A DNA stretch of 53,429 bases from Hellea sp. (GTDB lineage Bacteria; Pseudomonadota; Alphaproteobacteria; Caulobacterales; Maricaulaceae): NCBI GenBank assembly GCA_020628425.1, contig JAHDEZ010000014.1, forward strand, positions 1 to 53,429, given 5' to 3'. A program made the translations under genes and the position numbers. Under the pieces are notes generated by a model. It was given only the letters and a program-made list of their open reading frames with translations, did no database searches and was not told the origin of the DNA. Shown piece by piece: positions 32,710-42,660 of the stretch (position 1 is its first letter; each line of letters starts with the position of its first letter).

Positions 32710-33132
32710 ATGGCCGTACAACGTACATTTTCAATCATTAAGCCGGATGCTACCGAGCGGAATATTACCGGCCTCGTAAATGCCAAGATCGAAGAAGCAG
32801 GCTTGCGCATCGTTGCACAAAAACGCGTTCATTTGACCAATGAGCAGGCTGGCAAGTTCTACGAAATCCATAAAGAGCGTCCATTTTACAATGACCTGGT
32901 CGCGTTCATGACATCGGGACCTGTTGTTGTTCAAGTGCTGGAAGGCGAGGATGCGATCGTTAAGTACCGCGAAGTCATGGGCGCTACGAATCCGTCAGAA
33001 GCCGCGCCTGGAACAATTCGGGCTGAATATGCAAAGTCAATCGATGCTAATACCGTCCACGGCTCTGACGCGCCTGAGACGGCGGCGATTGAAATACCGC
33101 AATTCTTCTCAGAAGACGAAATTGTCGGATAA
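32710..33132 (+). CDS. ndk: Nucleoside diphosphate kinase
   Basis: A 140-residue kinase that balances NTP and dNTP pools by a phosphohistidine ping-pong mechanism. The catalytic H117 sits in [23 protein letters not shown] at the N-terminus and [14 protein letters not shown] are also conserved. Length is normal. AGAGGAG is well placed before the ATG. It is a single gene, divergent from the ABC-F gene, and is followed by the terminator at 33158-33181. Confidence 0.97.
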   Translation: MAVQRTFSIIKPDATERNITGLVNAKIEEAGLRIVAQKRVHLTNEQAGKFYEIHKERPFYNDLVAFMTSGPVVVQVLEGEDAIVKYREVMGATNPSEAAPGTIRAEYAKSIDANTVHGSDAPETAAIEIPQFFSEDEIVG

Positions 33133-33150
33133 TTGGTTTTGCGATATGGC

Positions 33151-33181
33151 AAAAAAAAACCGGGCTCAGCTCGGTTTTTTT
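33151..33181. terminator. Bidirectional Rho-independent terminator between ndk and the first Tad-like cassette
   Basis: An eight-pair stem AACCGGGC (33158-33165) / GCTCGGTT (33169-33176) with one G-U pair and a TCA loop. Seven T run through 33175-33181 on the plus strand, and nine A at 33151-33159 give a T-run on the minus strand. It can therefore end ndk (plus) and the TadE-like gene ending at 33202 (minus). Confidence 0.85.
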
Positions 33182-33201
33182 ATGTACATCGAAATTGTTC
33201 T

Positions 33202-33618
33202 TTATGTTGGCATTTCTCGAAGTTTAACTTGTGTCGATGCGTTAGACTTGAGTTGCAAATTGTCCAGAATTGGCAGGTCAAATTTGAAATTATAGGTGAT
33301 CATTAATTCGGCGTAATCACCGTCAAATTGAGTGATTAACCGGACGCTTGGCTCGTAAGTGCCAAATAAAGCCGGTTTGACATTTTGAATCATCAATGTT
33401 TCCAGTTGAGTTTGCGTTGGGCTGTTTATGACCCTTGCTTGACGCGCCGTTTCCTCAACGGTTCTCTGTGCCTGATGACCGCCATACATAAACGAGCCCA
33501 TCCCTACGACACCGAAAAGACATATCATCAATAACGGGAAAACAACGGCAGCTTCAATGGCCGTTGCACCGTCCTGGTTCCCTCTGAACCGTTTCAAATG
33601 TTGACTAACTGATCTCAC
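33202..33618 (-). CDS. TadE-like pseudopilin, cassette 1
   Basis: A 138-residue TadE-family protein. After a basic cytoplasmic stretch (HLKRFRGNQDGATAIEAAVV, split here) comes the hydrophobic pilin-like helix FPLLMICLFGVVGMGSFMY, with the conserved glutamate of the IEAAVVFP motif. The rest is a small periplasmic domain. TadE proteins are minor pseudopilins of Flp/Tad pilus systems. It is the third gene of a minus-strand cassette and lies 2 bases after the middle gene. Its paralogue is at 43963-44376, with which it shares GATAxEAA and the following ETARQAR / KASRQVK stretch. Confidence 0.82.
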   Translation of the reverse strand: MRSVSQHLKRFRGNQDGATAIEAAVVFPLLMICLFGVVGMGSFMYGGHQAQRTVEETARQARVINSPTQTQLETLMIQNVKPALFGTYEPSVRLITQFDGDYAELMITYNFKFDLPILDNLQLKSNASTQVKLREMPT

Positions 33619-33620
33619 GT

Positions 33621-34262
33621 TTAGCGGATCCGGGTTTTGAGTTTTTCGTGAACGATGGTTTCTTTCCCGAAAAGATCTTTCATTGTATGATATATTTCTA
33701 CTTCCATGATCACCCGAGCCCGTCCCCCGTTATCAGGGCAGTTATAAGCGCATAATTCTCCTTTTTTCCACAATGACAATCTAGTCTTTGTGTAGAAATC
33801 GCGGTCTGATTCTGCAAAATTGAAGTCTTCTCCTTCAGTCTCCGTGGGTTCCGTGGCAGTCTCGAATTCGTTGGAATCGGTCGTTCCGCCCGAAGAGTTA
33901 GGATCGGTGTGATTAGGGCAGGCGCAATAGGTGTTCACAAATATTTCGTCTAATTTTAGTTCTTCGCCATATGCGGCTCGAATGACGTTCTTCATCGTCG
34001 CCAGGGTATTTGTATCCGAGGTTTTACCGGTTTCGTTGTTCCAGTTTGGTCGTAATTCTTCCAAATTTTCCTCAAGCATGTAGTCTTGCAGATAGTTCGA
34101 ACCGGCGGCAATTGAAGACGCCACCTTTTGATGTTTGTTGACCGAATATCCGAGGTTGATAGCAAAAAGAGTTCCAAAAATCAGCATTGGAGAAATCAAT
34201 GCAAATTCTACGGAAACTACACCGTCTTTATTCTTCTTAAACTTTGAAAGTAATTTTTTCAT
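33621..34262 (-). CDS. Cysteine-containing TadE-like protein, cassette 1
   Basis: A 213-residue protein with a TadE-type N-terminus (KKNKDGVVSVEFALISPMLI) and a single membrane helix (about 17-40). The periplasmic part has CxC at 113 and 115 (YCACP) and CxxxC at 171-175 (CAYNC), separated by an acidic Ser/Thr-rich stretch (about 120-152). The paralogue in cassette 2 keeps both cysteine pairs but lacks the acidic stretch. The cysteines suggest disulphides in the exported part. Role inferred as minor pseudopilin; exact function unknown. It starts 4 bases after the TadG-like stop. Confidence 0.8.
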   Translation of the reverse strand: MKKLLSKFKKNKDGVVSVEFALISPMLIFGTLFAINLGYSVNKHQKVASSIAAGSNYLQDYMLEENLEELRPNWNNETGKTSDTNTLATMKNVIRAAYGEELKLDEIFVNTYCACPNHTDPNSSGGTTDSNEFETATEPTETEGEDFNFAESDRDFYTKTRLSLWKKGELCAYNCPDNGGRARVIMEVEIYHTMKDLFGKETIVHEKLKTRIR

Positions 34263-34266
34263 AATA

Positions 34267-35511
34267 CTATTCCACCAAAGCTACGCCGGATTCGCCACCG
34301 ATCTGCTTTACACCTTTGGACTCACATTGGTCATTTCTGAATGTTGCATTACCAGTCAATTCTACGGTGTTTGCAACAATATGAGTGCATTGGCTTGACG
34401 TTGAGCCGCCCCCGTTGAATTGAAGATTTAATGTTGGTGCATAAAATACACCCTCAATGGTCGAATGCTGATTACCATTGATTTTAAGGTAGTTTGGCGG
34501 CGTTGAGACAGGATCAAAATAAAATGCTAACCCCGCGAAGTCTCCAGTGCTTGGAGCTGTCACATCAATTAGACCGCCATTTGCGTTGTGAAATAGACCG
34601 CCGTTCATGAAAACGATCGTTACATCACGTCCGCGTACCCAAGCGTATTGTGATTTGGTGACTAAATCTGCGCCATCAAAATAGTAAGTTCCTGGATCAG
34701 ATAAATATATTGCACCAGAAGCGCTAACGGTATCACAGTATCGGCCTGGAGTGATTGCTTTGTCCCACTTATTGACTTTTGTAGGTTTCAAACAAGGCAT
34801 AGAACTGACATTGCTTGGAACGCTTACGTCAGCATACGGATCTTTGAGGGTCCGGGAATATTCCTTATATCGAGTACATTCCGTGAGCGTATATGAAGTT
34901 CCGGCATCGATCCCGCCCGCGGAACTCAGACAATCTGCGGTGAAATTTTCCTTGTCGCTAATCTCTACTGAGTTTGTTGCATTTGAGTTTGTGTGGACGC
35001 TGCAACCTGCTACGTCAATTGTCGCTGAACCAGATACGGAAAACGCTGGTCCTGCGGTTGGAGATAAGGACAAAATACATGCTGGTACGCCTTCCAGCAC
35101 TATGGCAATCGCCCGCGTTTCCATGTCGAATGATTTACCGCCGAGGATTTGAGAGAAATATAAATCTTGTTTGCGTTTCATAACGACTTCAACCATGTCA
35201 TCGCGGTCGGCATATTTGTCGCCAATTGGTGGGCTGTTAACAACCACATTATTGGTTGGACTGAATTTAAAGCCGTTCTCAAAAGCATGACCTTTCCCGG
35301 CCAGCTCATATTTTGCCTTTTCACCAATTAACATGATTTCTTGTGCCGCTGCGACGGCCGAATGATCAGCCATATCCTGCATTTTGGACTTTTTCTGGTG
35401 CCAATGACCTAGTTCAACGGCAAGTGTGATTCCGCCAATAAATACAGGTGCGGCGATCGCAAAGGCGACAGCTGTCGCACCAGACTCATTTTTTAAAAAC
35501 CGTTTGAGCAT
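34267..35511 (-). CDS. TadG-like pilus-associated protein, cassette 1
   Basis: A 414-residue protein with a TadG-type N-terminus (NESGATAVAFAIAAPVFIGG) and one membrane helix, followed by ADHSAVAAAQE, the usual alanine-rich segment. The periplasmic part has several cysteines and a C-terminal region of repeated short beta strands (IDVTAPSTGDFAGLAFY, GVFYAPTLNLQFNGGG, ANTVELTGNATF) that I read as a beta-helix. There is no von Willebrand A metal site (DxSxS), so it is not a classical VWA TadG. It ends in VALVE, and the cassette 2 paralogue ends in VVLVE. A role in a Tad/Flp pilus or surface adhesion is inferred. Confidence 0.8.
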   Translation of the reverse strand: MLKRFLKNESGATAVAFAIAAPVFIGGITLAVELGHWHQKKSKMQDMADHSAVAAAQEIMLIGEKAKYELAGKGHAFENGFKFSPTNNVVVNSPPIGDKYADRDDMVEVVMKRKQDLYFSQILGGKSFDMETRAIAIVLEGVPACILSLSPTAGPAFSVSGSATIDVAGCSVHTNSNATNSVEISDKENFTADCLSSAGGIDAGTSYTLTECTRYKEYSRTLKDPYADVSVPSNVSSMPCLKPTKVNKWDKAITPGRYCDTVSASGAIYLSDPGTYYFDGADLVTKSQYAWVRGRDVTIVFMNGGLFHNANGGLIDVTAPSTGDFAGLAFYFDPVSTPPNYLKINGNQHSTIEGVFYAPTLNLQFNGGGSTSSQCTHIVANTVELTGNATFRNDQCESKGVKQIGGESGVALVE

Positions 35512-35629
35512 TTTTTTTCCCGCACACGTTATTCGCTAGAGAAACATATGACGGAAAATCTAATTAAACTTCAAAATACGTGGTTTTGCAAATCTGAAAA
35601 TATACGGTTAATAAAATGTATGTATATAT

Positions 35630-36208
35630 TTAAAGCATTGAACTTGCTACATTATTTAGCGACTCAACATAGAGTGGATGTTCAAGGGCGAGCACTTTTT
35701 TTTCCAAAGATTTAACAGAATCCTTTTCAGTAATTAATACTCGACTTTGTAAGATGATATCCCCGCCGTCCAACTCGTCATTGACATAATGCACCGAGCA
35801 ACCGTGTTCTTTATCGCCCGCTTTCAAAGCTCTCCTATGCGTATTTAAACCTTTATATTTAGGTAGTAAAGACGGATGGATGTTTAGAATTCTATTGGGC
35901 CATAACCGTACGAAATCAGGAGACAAAATTCGCATAAATCCGGCGCAGCAAATAAGTTCAATATTATGTGCGATCATTTGAGCGTGGACGGCTGCGTCGA
36001 AGGCAGTTCGTGATTCAAAGTCCGTATGATCAATGGCCGCGACAGGAATGTTCAAATCTGCTGCCTTTTGCAAACCGAGAGCTTCGGGCACATTCGAAAG
36101 AACAAGGCATATTTCCGCGGGATAATCCGCGTATTGAGCCGCTTTGGCCAAGGCCAGCATATTGGATCCGCGCCCGGAAATCAGAATTGCGGTTCGGATT
36201 TTTCTCAT
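35630..36208 (-). CDS. purN: Phosphoribosylglycinamide formyltransferase PurN
   Basis: A 192-residue enzyme that transfers formyl from 10-formyl-THF to GAR, the third step of purine synthesis. Motifs are [14 protein letters not shown] near the N-terminus, [13 protein letters not shown], the catalytic-region [12 protein letters not shown], and [19 protein letters not shown] with the catalytic aspartate. Its start overlaps the purM stop by four bases, so the two form an operon. No hairpin terminator is evident in 35512-35629. Confidence 0.96.
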   Translation of the reverse strand: MRKIRTAILISGRGSNMLALAKAAQYADYPAEICLVLSNVPEALGLQKAADLNIPVAAIDHTDFESRTAFDAAVHAQMIAHNIELICCAGFMRILSPDFVRLWPNRILNIHPSLLPKYKGLNTHRRALKAGDKEHGCSVHYVNDELDGGDIILQSRVLITEKDSVKSLEKKVLALEHPLYVESLNNVASSML

Positions 36209-37233
36209 TTTTCCGTCAGGAAGCCGATGTCAATGGCTGTTTCGCCCAAGGCCTCGAGCTCAGAGATCGTTGCCTCAGCATTCTCCTCGGCAACGGCCAA
36301 GACCATGCCGATACCGCAATTGAATGCACGTTGCATTTCGGCTTCGGCAATATTGCCAGCTGTTTGTAACCAATTGAAAACATCAGGTCGGGCCCAGCTG
36401 GAAAAATCATATTCAAATCCGAGGTGTTTTGGCAGCATACGGGGCGTATTCTCAGTAAGACCTCCGCCGGTAATATGTGCAAGTCCTTTGATAGATTCTT
36501 TTTTGATCAAGGGTAAAATGGATTTCACGTAAATTCTTGTCGGGGTTAGAAGCGCTTCAGCCAAATTGCCTTCGCTAAACGGAGAACTGTCCGACCAATT
36601 AAGACCTGAAATTTCGACGACTTTTCGAATAAGAGAATAGCCGTTGGAGTGGGGACCCGAAGAGGTTAGTCCGATTAATCGGTCGCCCGCTTTCATAAGA
36701 TTCATTTGTGGTAGTAGTCGTCCGCGTTCCGCAGCGCCAACTACAAAGCCAGCCAAGTCAAAATCGTTTCCTTCATACATGCCTGGCATTTCCGCTGTTT
36801 CACCGCCAATCAAAGCACAGCCTGATTGTCGGCATCCTTCAGCAATGCCTGATATGACAGTTGCGGCGCTTTCAGTATCCAGATGGCCGGTCGCAAAGTA
36901 ATCAAGGAAAAAAAGAGGTTCCGCTCCTTGCGCCAAGACGTCATTCACGCACATGGCGACGAGGTCTATGCCGACGGTGTCAAGAACACTAGTATCAATA
37001 GCGATTCTAAGTTTTGTACCCACGCCATCGGTGCCGGAAATCAGGACTGGGTCCTGATAGCCAGCGGCTCTGAGATCAAATGCGCCTCCAAAACCTCCGA
37101 GATCTGCATCGGCCCCAGGCCGACGCGTAGAACGTGCCATCGGCTTGATTTTATCAATAAGTTCATCACCGGTTTCAATACTGACACCGGCATCGGCATA
37201 AGTCAGGCCTTTGTTTGGAGTTTCAGTACTCAT
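36205..37233 (-). CDS. purM: Phosphoribosylformylglycinamidine cyclo-ligase PurM
   Basis: A 342-residue AIR synthetase, the fifth step of purine synthesis. Hallmarks are [17 protein letters not shown] at the N-terminus, [45 protein letters not shown] (opening [15 protein letters not shown]), [30 protein letters not shown] and [18 protein letters not shown]. It is divergent from the DUF2066-hdaA pair across 132 bases, the same arrangement as in Caulobacter-like genomes. Confidence 0.97.
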   Translation of the reverse strand: MSTETPNKGLTYADAGVSIETGDELIDKIKPMARSTRRPGADADLGGFGGAFDLRAAGYQDPVLISGTDGVGTKLRIAIDTSVLDTVGIDLVAMCVNDVLAQGAEPLFFLDYFATGHLDTESAATVISGIAEGCRQSGCALIGGETAEMPGMYEGNDFDLAGFVVGAAERGRLLPQMNLMKAGDRLIGLTSSGPHSNGYSLIRKVVEISGLNWSDSSPFSEGNLAEALLTPTRIYVKSILPLIKKESIKGLAHITGGGLTENTPRMLPKHLGFEYDFSSWARPDVFNWLQTAGNIAEAEMQRAFNCGIGMVLAVAEENAEATISELEALGETAIDIGFLTEK

Positions 37234-37365
37234 GAGTCGCCTTTCCAGAGCTGCTGACGCTTAAAATCCCAAAATTCTTTAAGAGGCAAGAGGCAATCTT
37301 GAAATACTGTAAATTCTCTTCTCTTGGCTCTTTCAAACGCAGACAAATCTGTATAACAGCACCAT

Positions 37366-38409
37366 ATGATTAAGCGTTTTCTAGTAGGACTTTTGTTCCT
37401 TTTAACAAATTTGAATCTGGCTATTGCCGGAGATCCATTTGTGGTTTCAGGAATCCAGGTCGATGCGACGGGTAGTAATGCCATTGAGGCCCAAAATCTG
37501 GCCGTTTCAGAAGGTCAGGTTCGAGCCGCACAGATTTTGCTTGAGCGGCTGACGCTTCCTTCGCAACGGGCTGGGCAAAATTTCAATGCGATAACACCAG
37601 ATGTTGTTTTGCCGATGATCCGTTCTTTGGAAATCTCGAATGAAAAACGCTCAACTCAGCGCTATCTGGGCGAAGTTACTGTAGGATTTTCTCAGTCTGA
37701 AGTGCAGAGTTATTTAGCAGAGCTCGGTATGACGATGATGTCGAGTCAATCGGAGGAACGTCTCGTTATCCCTGTTGTGTCCGGTGCGTCGCTTTGGAGT
37801 TCAAATGAATGGAATTCTGTTTGGCAATCTCCGGCGTTTTCCAATTCATTGACACCAGTAAAAATCCTGGCCGCAGACCAAGGCAATGATAGTTTGCTAA
37901 GTGCTTCTCAAGCCAGAGCCGGAGATATGACGGCGCTAAAGCGTGTGGGAAGCTACTTCAATTCGCGACGTGTTCTTGTTGCGATTGCTGAACCAGGTAT
38001 TGGCGATGTTAATGTGCGCATAATCGACGTTGAAACCGATACAGGTAATAAACGCGAAATTGGAACTGTTTCTGGTGCTAGCTATGCCGAGGCGGCTTGG
38101 GCGACCATAAGCCGGTTGGAGGACGACTGGAAAGTTTCCTCTGCGACCTTAGCATCAAACGCTGTGACAACGCCTGTTTCCGTTCTTTACAGGTCTCATG
38201 ACGACTGGATCTGGTTGCAAGGTGTCATCAATAATTCGGCACAAATCCAAGGCGCCCGTCTAGATGCACTATCCAAAGACGGCGCATTGATGAGTATTAC
38301 CTATGGCGGCGACATGGAACGTTTGCGAAATGAGCTGAGCTATAAAGGCGTTGAATTGCGCCAAGACGCCGAGCTCGGTACTGTTCTGTATCGAAAAGGC
38401 CGTTACTAA
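37366..38409 (+). CDS. DUF2066 domain-containing exported protein
   Basis: A 347-residue protein with a signal peptide (residues 1-21, LLFLLTNLNLAIAG) and the DUF2066 core: FVVSGIQVDATGSNAIEAQN near the mature N-terminus, then LAVSEGQVRAAQILLERLT, VLPMIRSLEI and the RYLGEVTVGFS strand. Function unknown; predicted periplasmic. It precedes hdaA by 21 bases on the same strand, and the pair is next to purMN, a recurring alphaproteobacterial arrangement that suggests co-transcription rather than a shared function. Confidence 0.88.
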   Translation: MIKRFLVGLLFLLTNLNLAIAGDPFVVSGIQVDATGSNAIEAQNLAVSEGQVRAAQILLERLTLPSQRAGQNFNAITPDVVLPMIRSLEISNEKRSTQRYLGEVTVGFSQSEVQSYLAELGMTMMSSQSEERLVIPVVSGASLWSSNEWNSVWQSPAFSNSLTPVKILAADQGNDSLLSASQARAGDMTALKRVGSYFNSRRVLVAIAEPGIGDVNVRIIDVETDTGNKREIGTVSGASYAEAAWATISRLEDDWKVSSATLASNAVTTPVSVLYRSHDDWIWLQGVINNSAQIQGARLDALSKDGALMSITYGGDMERLRNELSYKGVELRQDAELGTVLYRKGRY

Positions 38410-38430
38410 AAGATATCTCGGGCATGAGCC

Positions 38431-39039
38431 ATGAGCAAACAATTACCTTTTGATCTGACGCCAGTTCCGGACTTTTCATTCGAAAACTTTGTCGTAGGCG
38501 AGAGCAATCGAGATGCCTTTTCCGTTGTGTCTGCTTTTCCAGACTGGCCAGCTCCTGTTCTAATTCTGGACGGGCCTGAGGGTTGTGGTAAAACGCATTT
38601 GGGACAAGCCTGGGCGGGATGTTTTGAGAATGTACTCTTTATAGATGACGCGGCCTCGATCGATGAATATGAATTGTTCAGTCATATCAATATGGCCTTA
38701 AACGGCGACAATGCTGGCACTTTATTAGTGGATAAGTTTCACGCAGATAGATGGGATATCACGTTACAGGATTTACGGTCCCGATTGGATTTTATCCCAA
38801 AGTTTTCGATAGCTGAACCCGGCGATGATGTTCTGGAAGCTATAATTCGAAAGCTTTTCGAAGATAGAGGTCGCGATATTAAAGCGGACATTGTTACCTA
38901 TATACTGACACACTGCGAACGCTCTGTTTTCAGTATCTCTCAGTTGATTGATAAGGTGGAAACAGAAGCGCGTTCTGCCAAGCGCGACGTGACACGGAGT
39001 TTTCTGATCCAGGTATTAAAAGGGGCAGGTGACCTCTAG
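38431..39039 (+). CDS. hdaA: DnaA regulatory inactivator HdaA
   Basis: A 202-residue DnaA-like AAA+ protein that, with the sliding clamp, stimulates ATP hydrolysis by DnaA and so prevents over-initiation. The N-terminus carries a clamp-binding QLPFDL (residues 4-9). The ATPase has Walker A GPEGCGKTHLGQAW, then VLFIDDAASIDEYELF, and FIPKFSIAEPGDDVLEAII. The C-terminus has the DnaA domain III-like helices (HCERSVFSISQLIDKVE). There is no DNA-binding domain IV. The 3' end overlaps the convergent pseudouridine synthase gene by 24 bases. Confidence 0.93.
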   Translation: MSKQLPFDLTPVPDFSFENFVVGESNRDAFSVVSAFPDWPAPVLILDGPEGCGKTHLGQAWAGCFENVLFIDDAASIDEYELFSHINMALNGDNAGTLLVDKFHADRWDITLQDLRSRLDFIPKFSIAEPGDDVLEAIIRKLFEDRGRDIKADIVTYILTHCERSVFSISQLIDKVETEARSAKRDVTRSFLIQVLKGAGDL

Positions 39040-39675
39040 CGTCATGGACCTACCACCATCTGGATGTCTGAATTCTAATGACTCCGCATGAAGTTGCAAT
39101 CTGGTGGCCGCTTGATAGGCGGCATTGGGGGCATAGAAACTATCACCTAGTATTGGATGTCCGAGAGCCAAACAATGAACGCGAAGTTGATGTGAACGCC
39201 CGGTTTTGGGATAAAGTTTTAGTCGCGTGATATTGTCTGTGATTTCCTTCTTTTCCCAGTCTGTTTGGGCATTTTTCCCATATTTAAAACACACGATTTG
39301 TTTAGGTCGGTTCGGCCAGTCGCAAATGAGCGGTAAGTTAATCCGGCCAGAGTCTCCGATCACTTTACCCCAAACACGAGCGACATATGTTTTCTTTGTT
39401 TGCCGTTTTTCAAATTGCAACCCCAGATGTCTTTGGGCGTAGGCAGTTCTAGCAAATATCATTATACCAGACGTGGGGTGGTCCAGCCTGTGCACGAGCC
39501 GTAATTCTGGATAAATTGCTCGCAGGCGGGTTTCGAGGCAGTCCTTATGGTCCGCGCTTTTACCAGGTACACTTAGTAATCCGCTGGGTTTATCTACAAG
39601 GACGAGGTGTTCGTCCTCGTAGATAATGGTGGGCGGCTCTAAAGGTGGGTCGTATTGAAAAGGCCGATGGTGCAC
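39016..39675 (-). CDS. RluA-family pseudouridine synthase
   Basis: A 219-residue synthase of the RluA group, which isomerises uridine in tRNA (position 32) and/or 23S rRNA (746). The catalytic aspartate is in HRLDHPTSGIMIFA. Also seen are YEDEHLVLVDKPSGLLSVPG at the N-terminus, KRQTKKTYVARVWG, and RLKLYPKTGRSHQLRVH. No S4 domain precedes the catalytic domain and the size fits RluA itself. It uses a GTG start, two bases after the stop of the M16 peptidase gene on the same strand, so they are likely co-transcribed. Confidence 0.9.
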   Translation of the reverse strand: MHHRPFQYDPPLEPPTIIYEDEHLVLVDKPSGLLSVPGKSADHKDCLETRLRAIYPELRLVHRLDHPTSGIMIFARTAYAQRHLGLQFEKRQTKKTYVARVWGKVIGDSGRINLPLICDWPNRPKQIVCFKYGKNAQTDWEKKEITDNITRLKLYPKTGRSHQLRVHCLALGHPILGDSFYAPNAAYQAATRLQLHAESLEFRHPDGGRSMTLEVTCPF

Positions 39676-39677
39676 AT

Positions 39678-42503
39678 CTACGGATTAAGAACTATCACGG
39701 GATAGCCTAATTCCTTGACTCGTTCTAGCTGAGTTTCAGCATCTCCGACGACGAGAATTCGTATGGCATCAGCTCGGATATGAGTTGCTGCTAGACCCTT
39801 CACTTTGTCCAAAGTTAAAGCACTGGTTTTCTCGGCATTTCGCGCCTTGAAGTCATCAGAATATCCATAAGTGCTGATATCCCGAACTATGGCAAGTTTA
39901 TCGCGGAGCGTCTCATTTCCCAAAGCCTGTCCTCGGATGAGTGCTTCTTTCATTGTTGCGAGTTCCTCTTCCGAGAATTCTGGCCCGTAACGATCAATTA
40001 TATCAAGGATAAGCGCGATAGACTCTTTGGTCACATTGGTTCTAACCGAAGAACCAATAGTAAAAGAGCCTTTATCTTTTCCACCGCTGAAACTGGAACG
40101 GATGCCATATGTGTATCCTTTGTCGACACGTAAAGTCGTCATAAGCTTGGATGTATAAATCCCACCCAACGGAAAATTGATGTTTTCGGCAAGACTGTAA
40201 TCAGAATCCATAGCAGTGAGAGCAGGGCGTTCCATTCTCAAAACAGATTGTTTCGCGCCCGGGAAATCATAAAAATAGATAGTCGTTTCTTCGACAGAGT
40301 TGTGGCCATCTAAAGATGGTTGCGATATTTCTGACTTGTCCAGTTCGCTCAAGCGGCTGAGACTGTCTTTAACAGTTTTTGCATCAACATCTCCAGCGAC
40401 ACGCACCATCAGTCCATGTTGTGTGTAATGTGTGTCATAAAATGCTTTCAGGTTATCCAGTGTTACAGCTTCAAGTTTATCTTTTGGGCCATAATAGGCG
40501 TAGCTTAAAATATGTCCGTCTGGGTAACGAAGCTTCGCCATTTCCTGAGAGGCTACAGAGGTTGGGTCGCCGCCAAACTGATCTATATCATTATCGATTT
40601 TACGCTTGAGCAGTTCAAACTCTTTTTCATCCCAACGGGGTTCGAGAAGCATCTCTTCGACCAAAGCCATAGTGGCATCGAAGTTTCTCGACAAAGAGCG
40701 ACCTGTAATAAATGTACCAGTTTCGCTGGAACTCACATTTATCTGGGACCCGAGAGACTCAATGGCATTTTCAAGTTCGGCCGTTGTCTTATTAATGGTC
40801 CCTTTTTTCAGCATCGCAGACACAAGATCGGGTATTGCAGGTTTGGCAAAATCACCGCGTTCATTTCCCGCATCAACGCGAATAGAGAATTCGACAACCG
40901 GGATTTCATCGCTTTCTATACCGTATATTTTTATCCCATTGCTCAACTCAGACTTCCAGATGTCTGGAGTTGGAAGGGCGTAGCTGTCGCCAAAATCTGG
41001 TTCGGCCCGAACAAAGCTGGATGGGTTTTCCAGCACGCGTTCCGTGCGCGGAATATCAACATTTGCGGTTACAGCTTCTTCGACAATGTCGGCACGTTCC
41101 GCTCCGTGCAAAATTAAATCAATTTCTCCCTTTGGAACGATAGATGTATATAAACGCGGCTGGTCTTTAATGTATTTTTCATAGACGCGTATGACATCGT
41201 CGGTGGTGACGGCCTGCATTCGTTTTACATCTTCTACGATAAAGCCAGGATCATCAGCGAACAGATTATATTCACTCAGAGCGATAGCTTTTCCAAGTGC
41301 ACTTTGCATGCCGTTAAAGAATTGAACTTCTAATCCGGCTTTAATACGAACCAGGTCGGATTGCGATATTCCATTTTCTTCAAACCGCGAAAATCCAGCC
41401 TCGATAGCCGGCATAAGTCCGTCTATGTCTTGCCCGTTATTGGGCGTGATAAAGATGTAAGCCTCGCCGGCAATTTCTTTTGTATAGTGAAATGCGCTTA
41501 CCGAAGATGTTAGTTTTTCTTCATCGACCAGCACTTCGGATAAAGGTGCCTTTTTCCCGTCTGTGAGGTAGTCCATCAGAATATTCAAGGCATAGCTGTC
41601 AGGGTGATATTGTTCGACAGTTGGCCAAATCATCGAAAACTGCGGCACGGTCGCAAAATTATCTTCGTAGTAGATGCTTTTTGTTTCCTTTAGATCACTG
41701 CGCCGCGGTTGATATTTTTCAATGTCTTCCCCTGCTGGTATTTCTTCGAAATATTTGATCATCAAGGCCTTGGCTTCGGCCATATCAAAGTCACCGGCAA
41801 GCGTGACGGTAACATTATTGGGGGCGTACCAGCGATTGTAAAACTCTTTGGTGTAGTCCAGTGACGCCGCTTCTAGGTCAGCAAGCGATCCTATGACCTG
41901 CCAATTATAGGGATGGTCTGCGGGATAAAGGGCTTTGTTGATAATATAAAAATTATGTCCATAGGGTTGATTGTCGACCCGCAGGCGCTTTTCGTTTTTG
42001 ACTACCTGTTTTTCGATGTCGATGACATTTTGTGAAACTGTAGAAATAAAACAGCAAAGTTTATCGGCCTCGGCCCATATGACTTTTTCAAGCGCATCTT
42101 TGGGAACTGCTTGATAGTATTGCGTCATATCATGAGTGGTGAACCCGTTCGTGCCCTCTCCGCCAATACGGGTATTCATTTCATCAAGGCCGCCAAAACC
42201 CAAGTTTTCGCTGTCCATAAACAAAAGATGTTCGAATAAATGTGCAAACCCGGTTTTACCTTCAAGTTCACGAGCAGATCCGACATGGGCGGCGATGTCA
42301 ATCGCGACAACCGGATCCGAACGGTCTACATGCAAAATCACGTCCAAGCCATTTTTCAATGTGAATTTTTCGAATTCAACAGAGAGTTCCTGAGAGGTTT
42401 CCTTGGTTTTCGGTACTTCCGTGACGGCATTATCTCGACAGCCACTCAAAGGCAGTAACAAGGCTGCCAAGGAAATAGTGGTCCATTTTTTAAAATTGCG
42501 CAT
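39678..42503 (-). CDS. M16 family zinc metallopeptidase, lipoprotein
   Basis: A 941-residue two-half M16 (insulinase/pitrilysin type) peptidase. The lipobox LSGC at 19-22 predicts attachment to a membrane as a lipoprotein. The first half has the inverted zinc motif HLFEH at 88-92 (GFAHLFEHLLFMD), with the downstream glutamate in VEKQVVKNEKR. The second half (from about 510) has no HxxEH and is the usual inactive partner domain. The in-frame ATG 60 bases upstream would disrupt the lipoprotein signal. ATG 42503 with GGAGAG before it was chosen. Confidence 0.93.
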   Translation of the reverse strand: MRNFKKWTTISLAALLLPLSGCRDNAVTEVPKTKETSQELSVEFEKFTLKNGLDVILHVDRSDPVVAIDIAAHVGSARELEGKTGFAHLFEHLLFMDSENLGFGGLDEMNTRIGGEGTNGFTTHDMTQYYQAVPKDALEKVIWAEADKLCCFISTVSQNVIDIEKQVVKNEKRLRVDNQPYGHNFYIINKALYPADHPYNWQVIGSLADLEAASLDYTKEFYNRWYAPNNVTVTLAGDFDMAEAKALMIKYFEEIPAGEDIEKYQPRRSDLKETKSIYYEDNFATVPQFSMIWPTVEQYHPDSYALNILMDYLTDGKKAPLSEVLVDEEKLTSSVSAFHYTKEIAGEAYIFITPNNGQDIDGLMPAIEAGFSRFEENGISQSDLVRIKAGLEVQFFNGMQSALGKAIALSEYNLFADDPGFIVEDVKRMQAVTTDDVIRVYEKYIKDQPRLYTSIVPKGEIDLILHGAERADIVEEAVTANVDIPRTERVLENPSSFVRAEPDFGDSYALPTPDIWKSELSNGIKIYGIESDEIPVVEFSIRVDAGNERGDFAKPAIPDLVSAMLKKGTINKTTAELENAIESLGSQINVSSSETGTFITGRSLSRNFDATMALVEEMLLEPRWDEKEFELLKRKIDNDIDQFGGDPTSVASQEMAKLRYPDGHILSYAYYGPKDKLEAVTLDNLKAFYDTHYTQHGLMVRVAGDVDAKTVKDSLSRLSELDKSEISQPSLDGHNSVEETTIYFYDFPGAKQSVLRMERPALTAMDSDYSLAENINFPLGGIYTSKLMTTLRVDKGYTYGIRSSFSGGKDKGSFTIGSSVRTNVTKESIALILDIIDRYGPEFSEEELATMKEALIRGQALGNETLRDKLAIVRDISTYGYSDDFKARNAEKTSALTLDKVKGLAATHIRADAIRILVVGDAETQLERVKELGYPVIVLNP

Positions 42504-42545
42504 TTTTATCTCTCCGTTTTGTCGTGGTGTAGACCAAGTGGAGAT

Positions 42546-42573
42546 AAAAAAAAAGCCCGCCAAGTTGGCGGGC
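42546..42573 (-). terminator. Rho-independent terminator downstream of the S8 protease gene
   Basis: A perfect nine-pair stem GCCCGCCAA (42555-42563) / TTGGCGGGC (42565-42573) with nine A at 42546-42554, which is a T-run when read on the minus strand. It ends transcription of the S8 protease gene (stop at 42661) before the M16 peptidase gene. Confidence 0.88.
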
Positions 42574-42630
42574 CAGTTAAGGATGCGGCGCTTGGGTGAG
42601 TGAGACCCTGAGGGGCGCCGCTAGCAAATG

Positions 42631-42645
42631 TCCCAGTCAGGACAA
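42631..42645. repeat. Direct repeat, copy downstream of the S8 protease gene
   Basis: TCCCAGTCAGGACAA at 42631-42645 recurs as TCCCAGTCAGGGCAA at 43821-43835 on the other side of the S8 protease gene, 14 of 15 bases identical and in the same orientation. No meaning is known to me. Confidence 0.5.
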
Positions 42646-42660
42646 GTTGGGTGAAGTTCT

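Noticed and set aside
40512..41117. 201-codon plus-strand frame across the M16 peptidase gene
   Set aside because: It is antisense to a well-recognised gene with intact motifs, has no ribosome site and no recognisable protein features.
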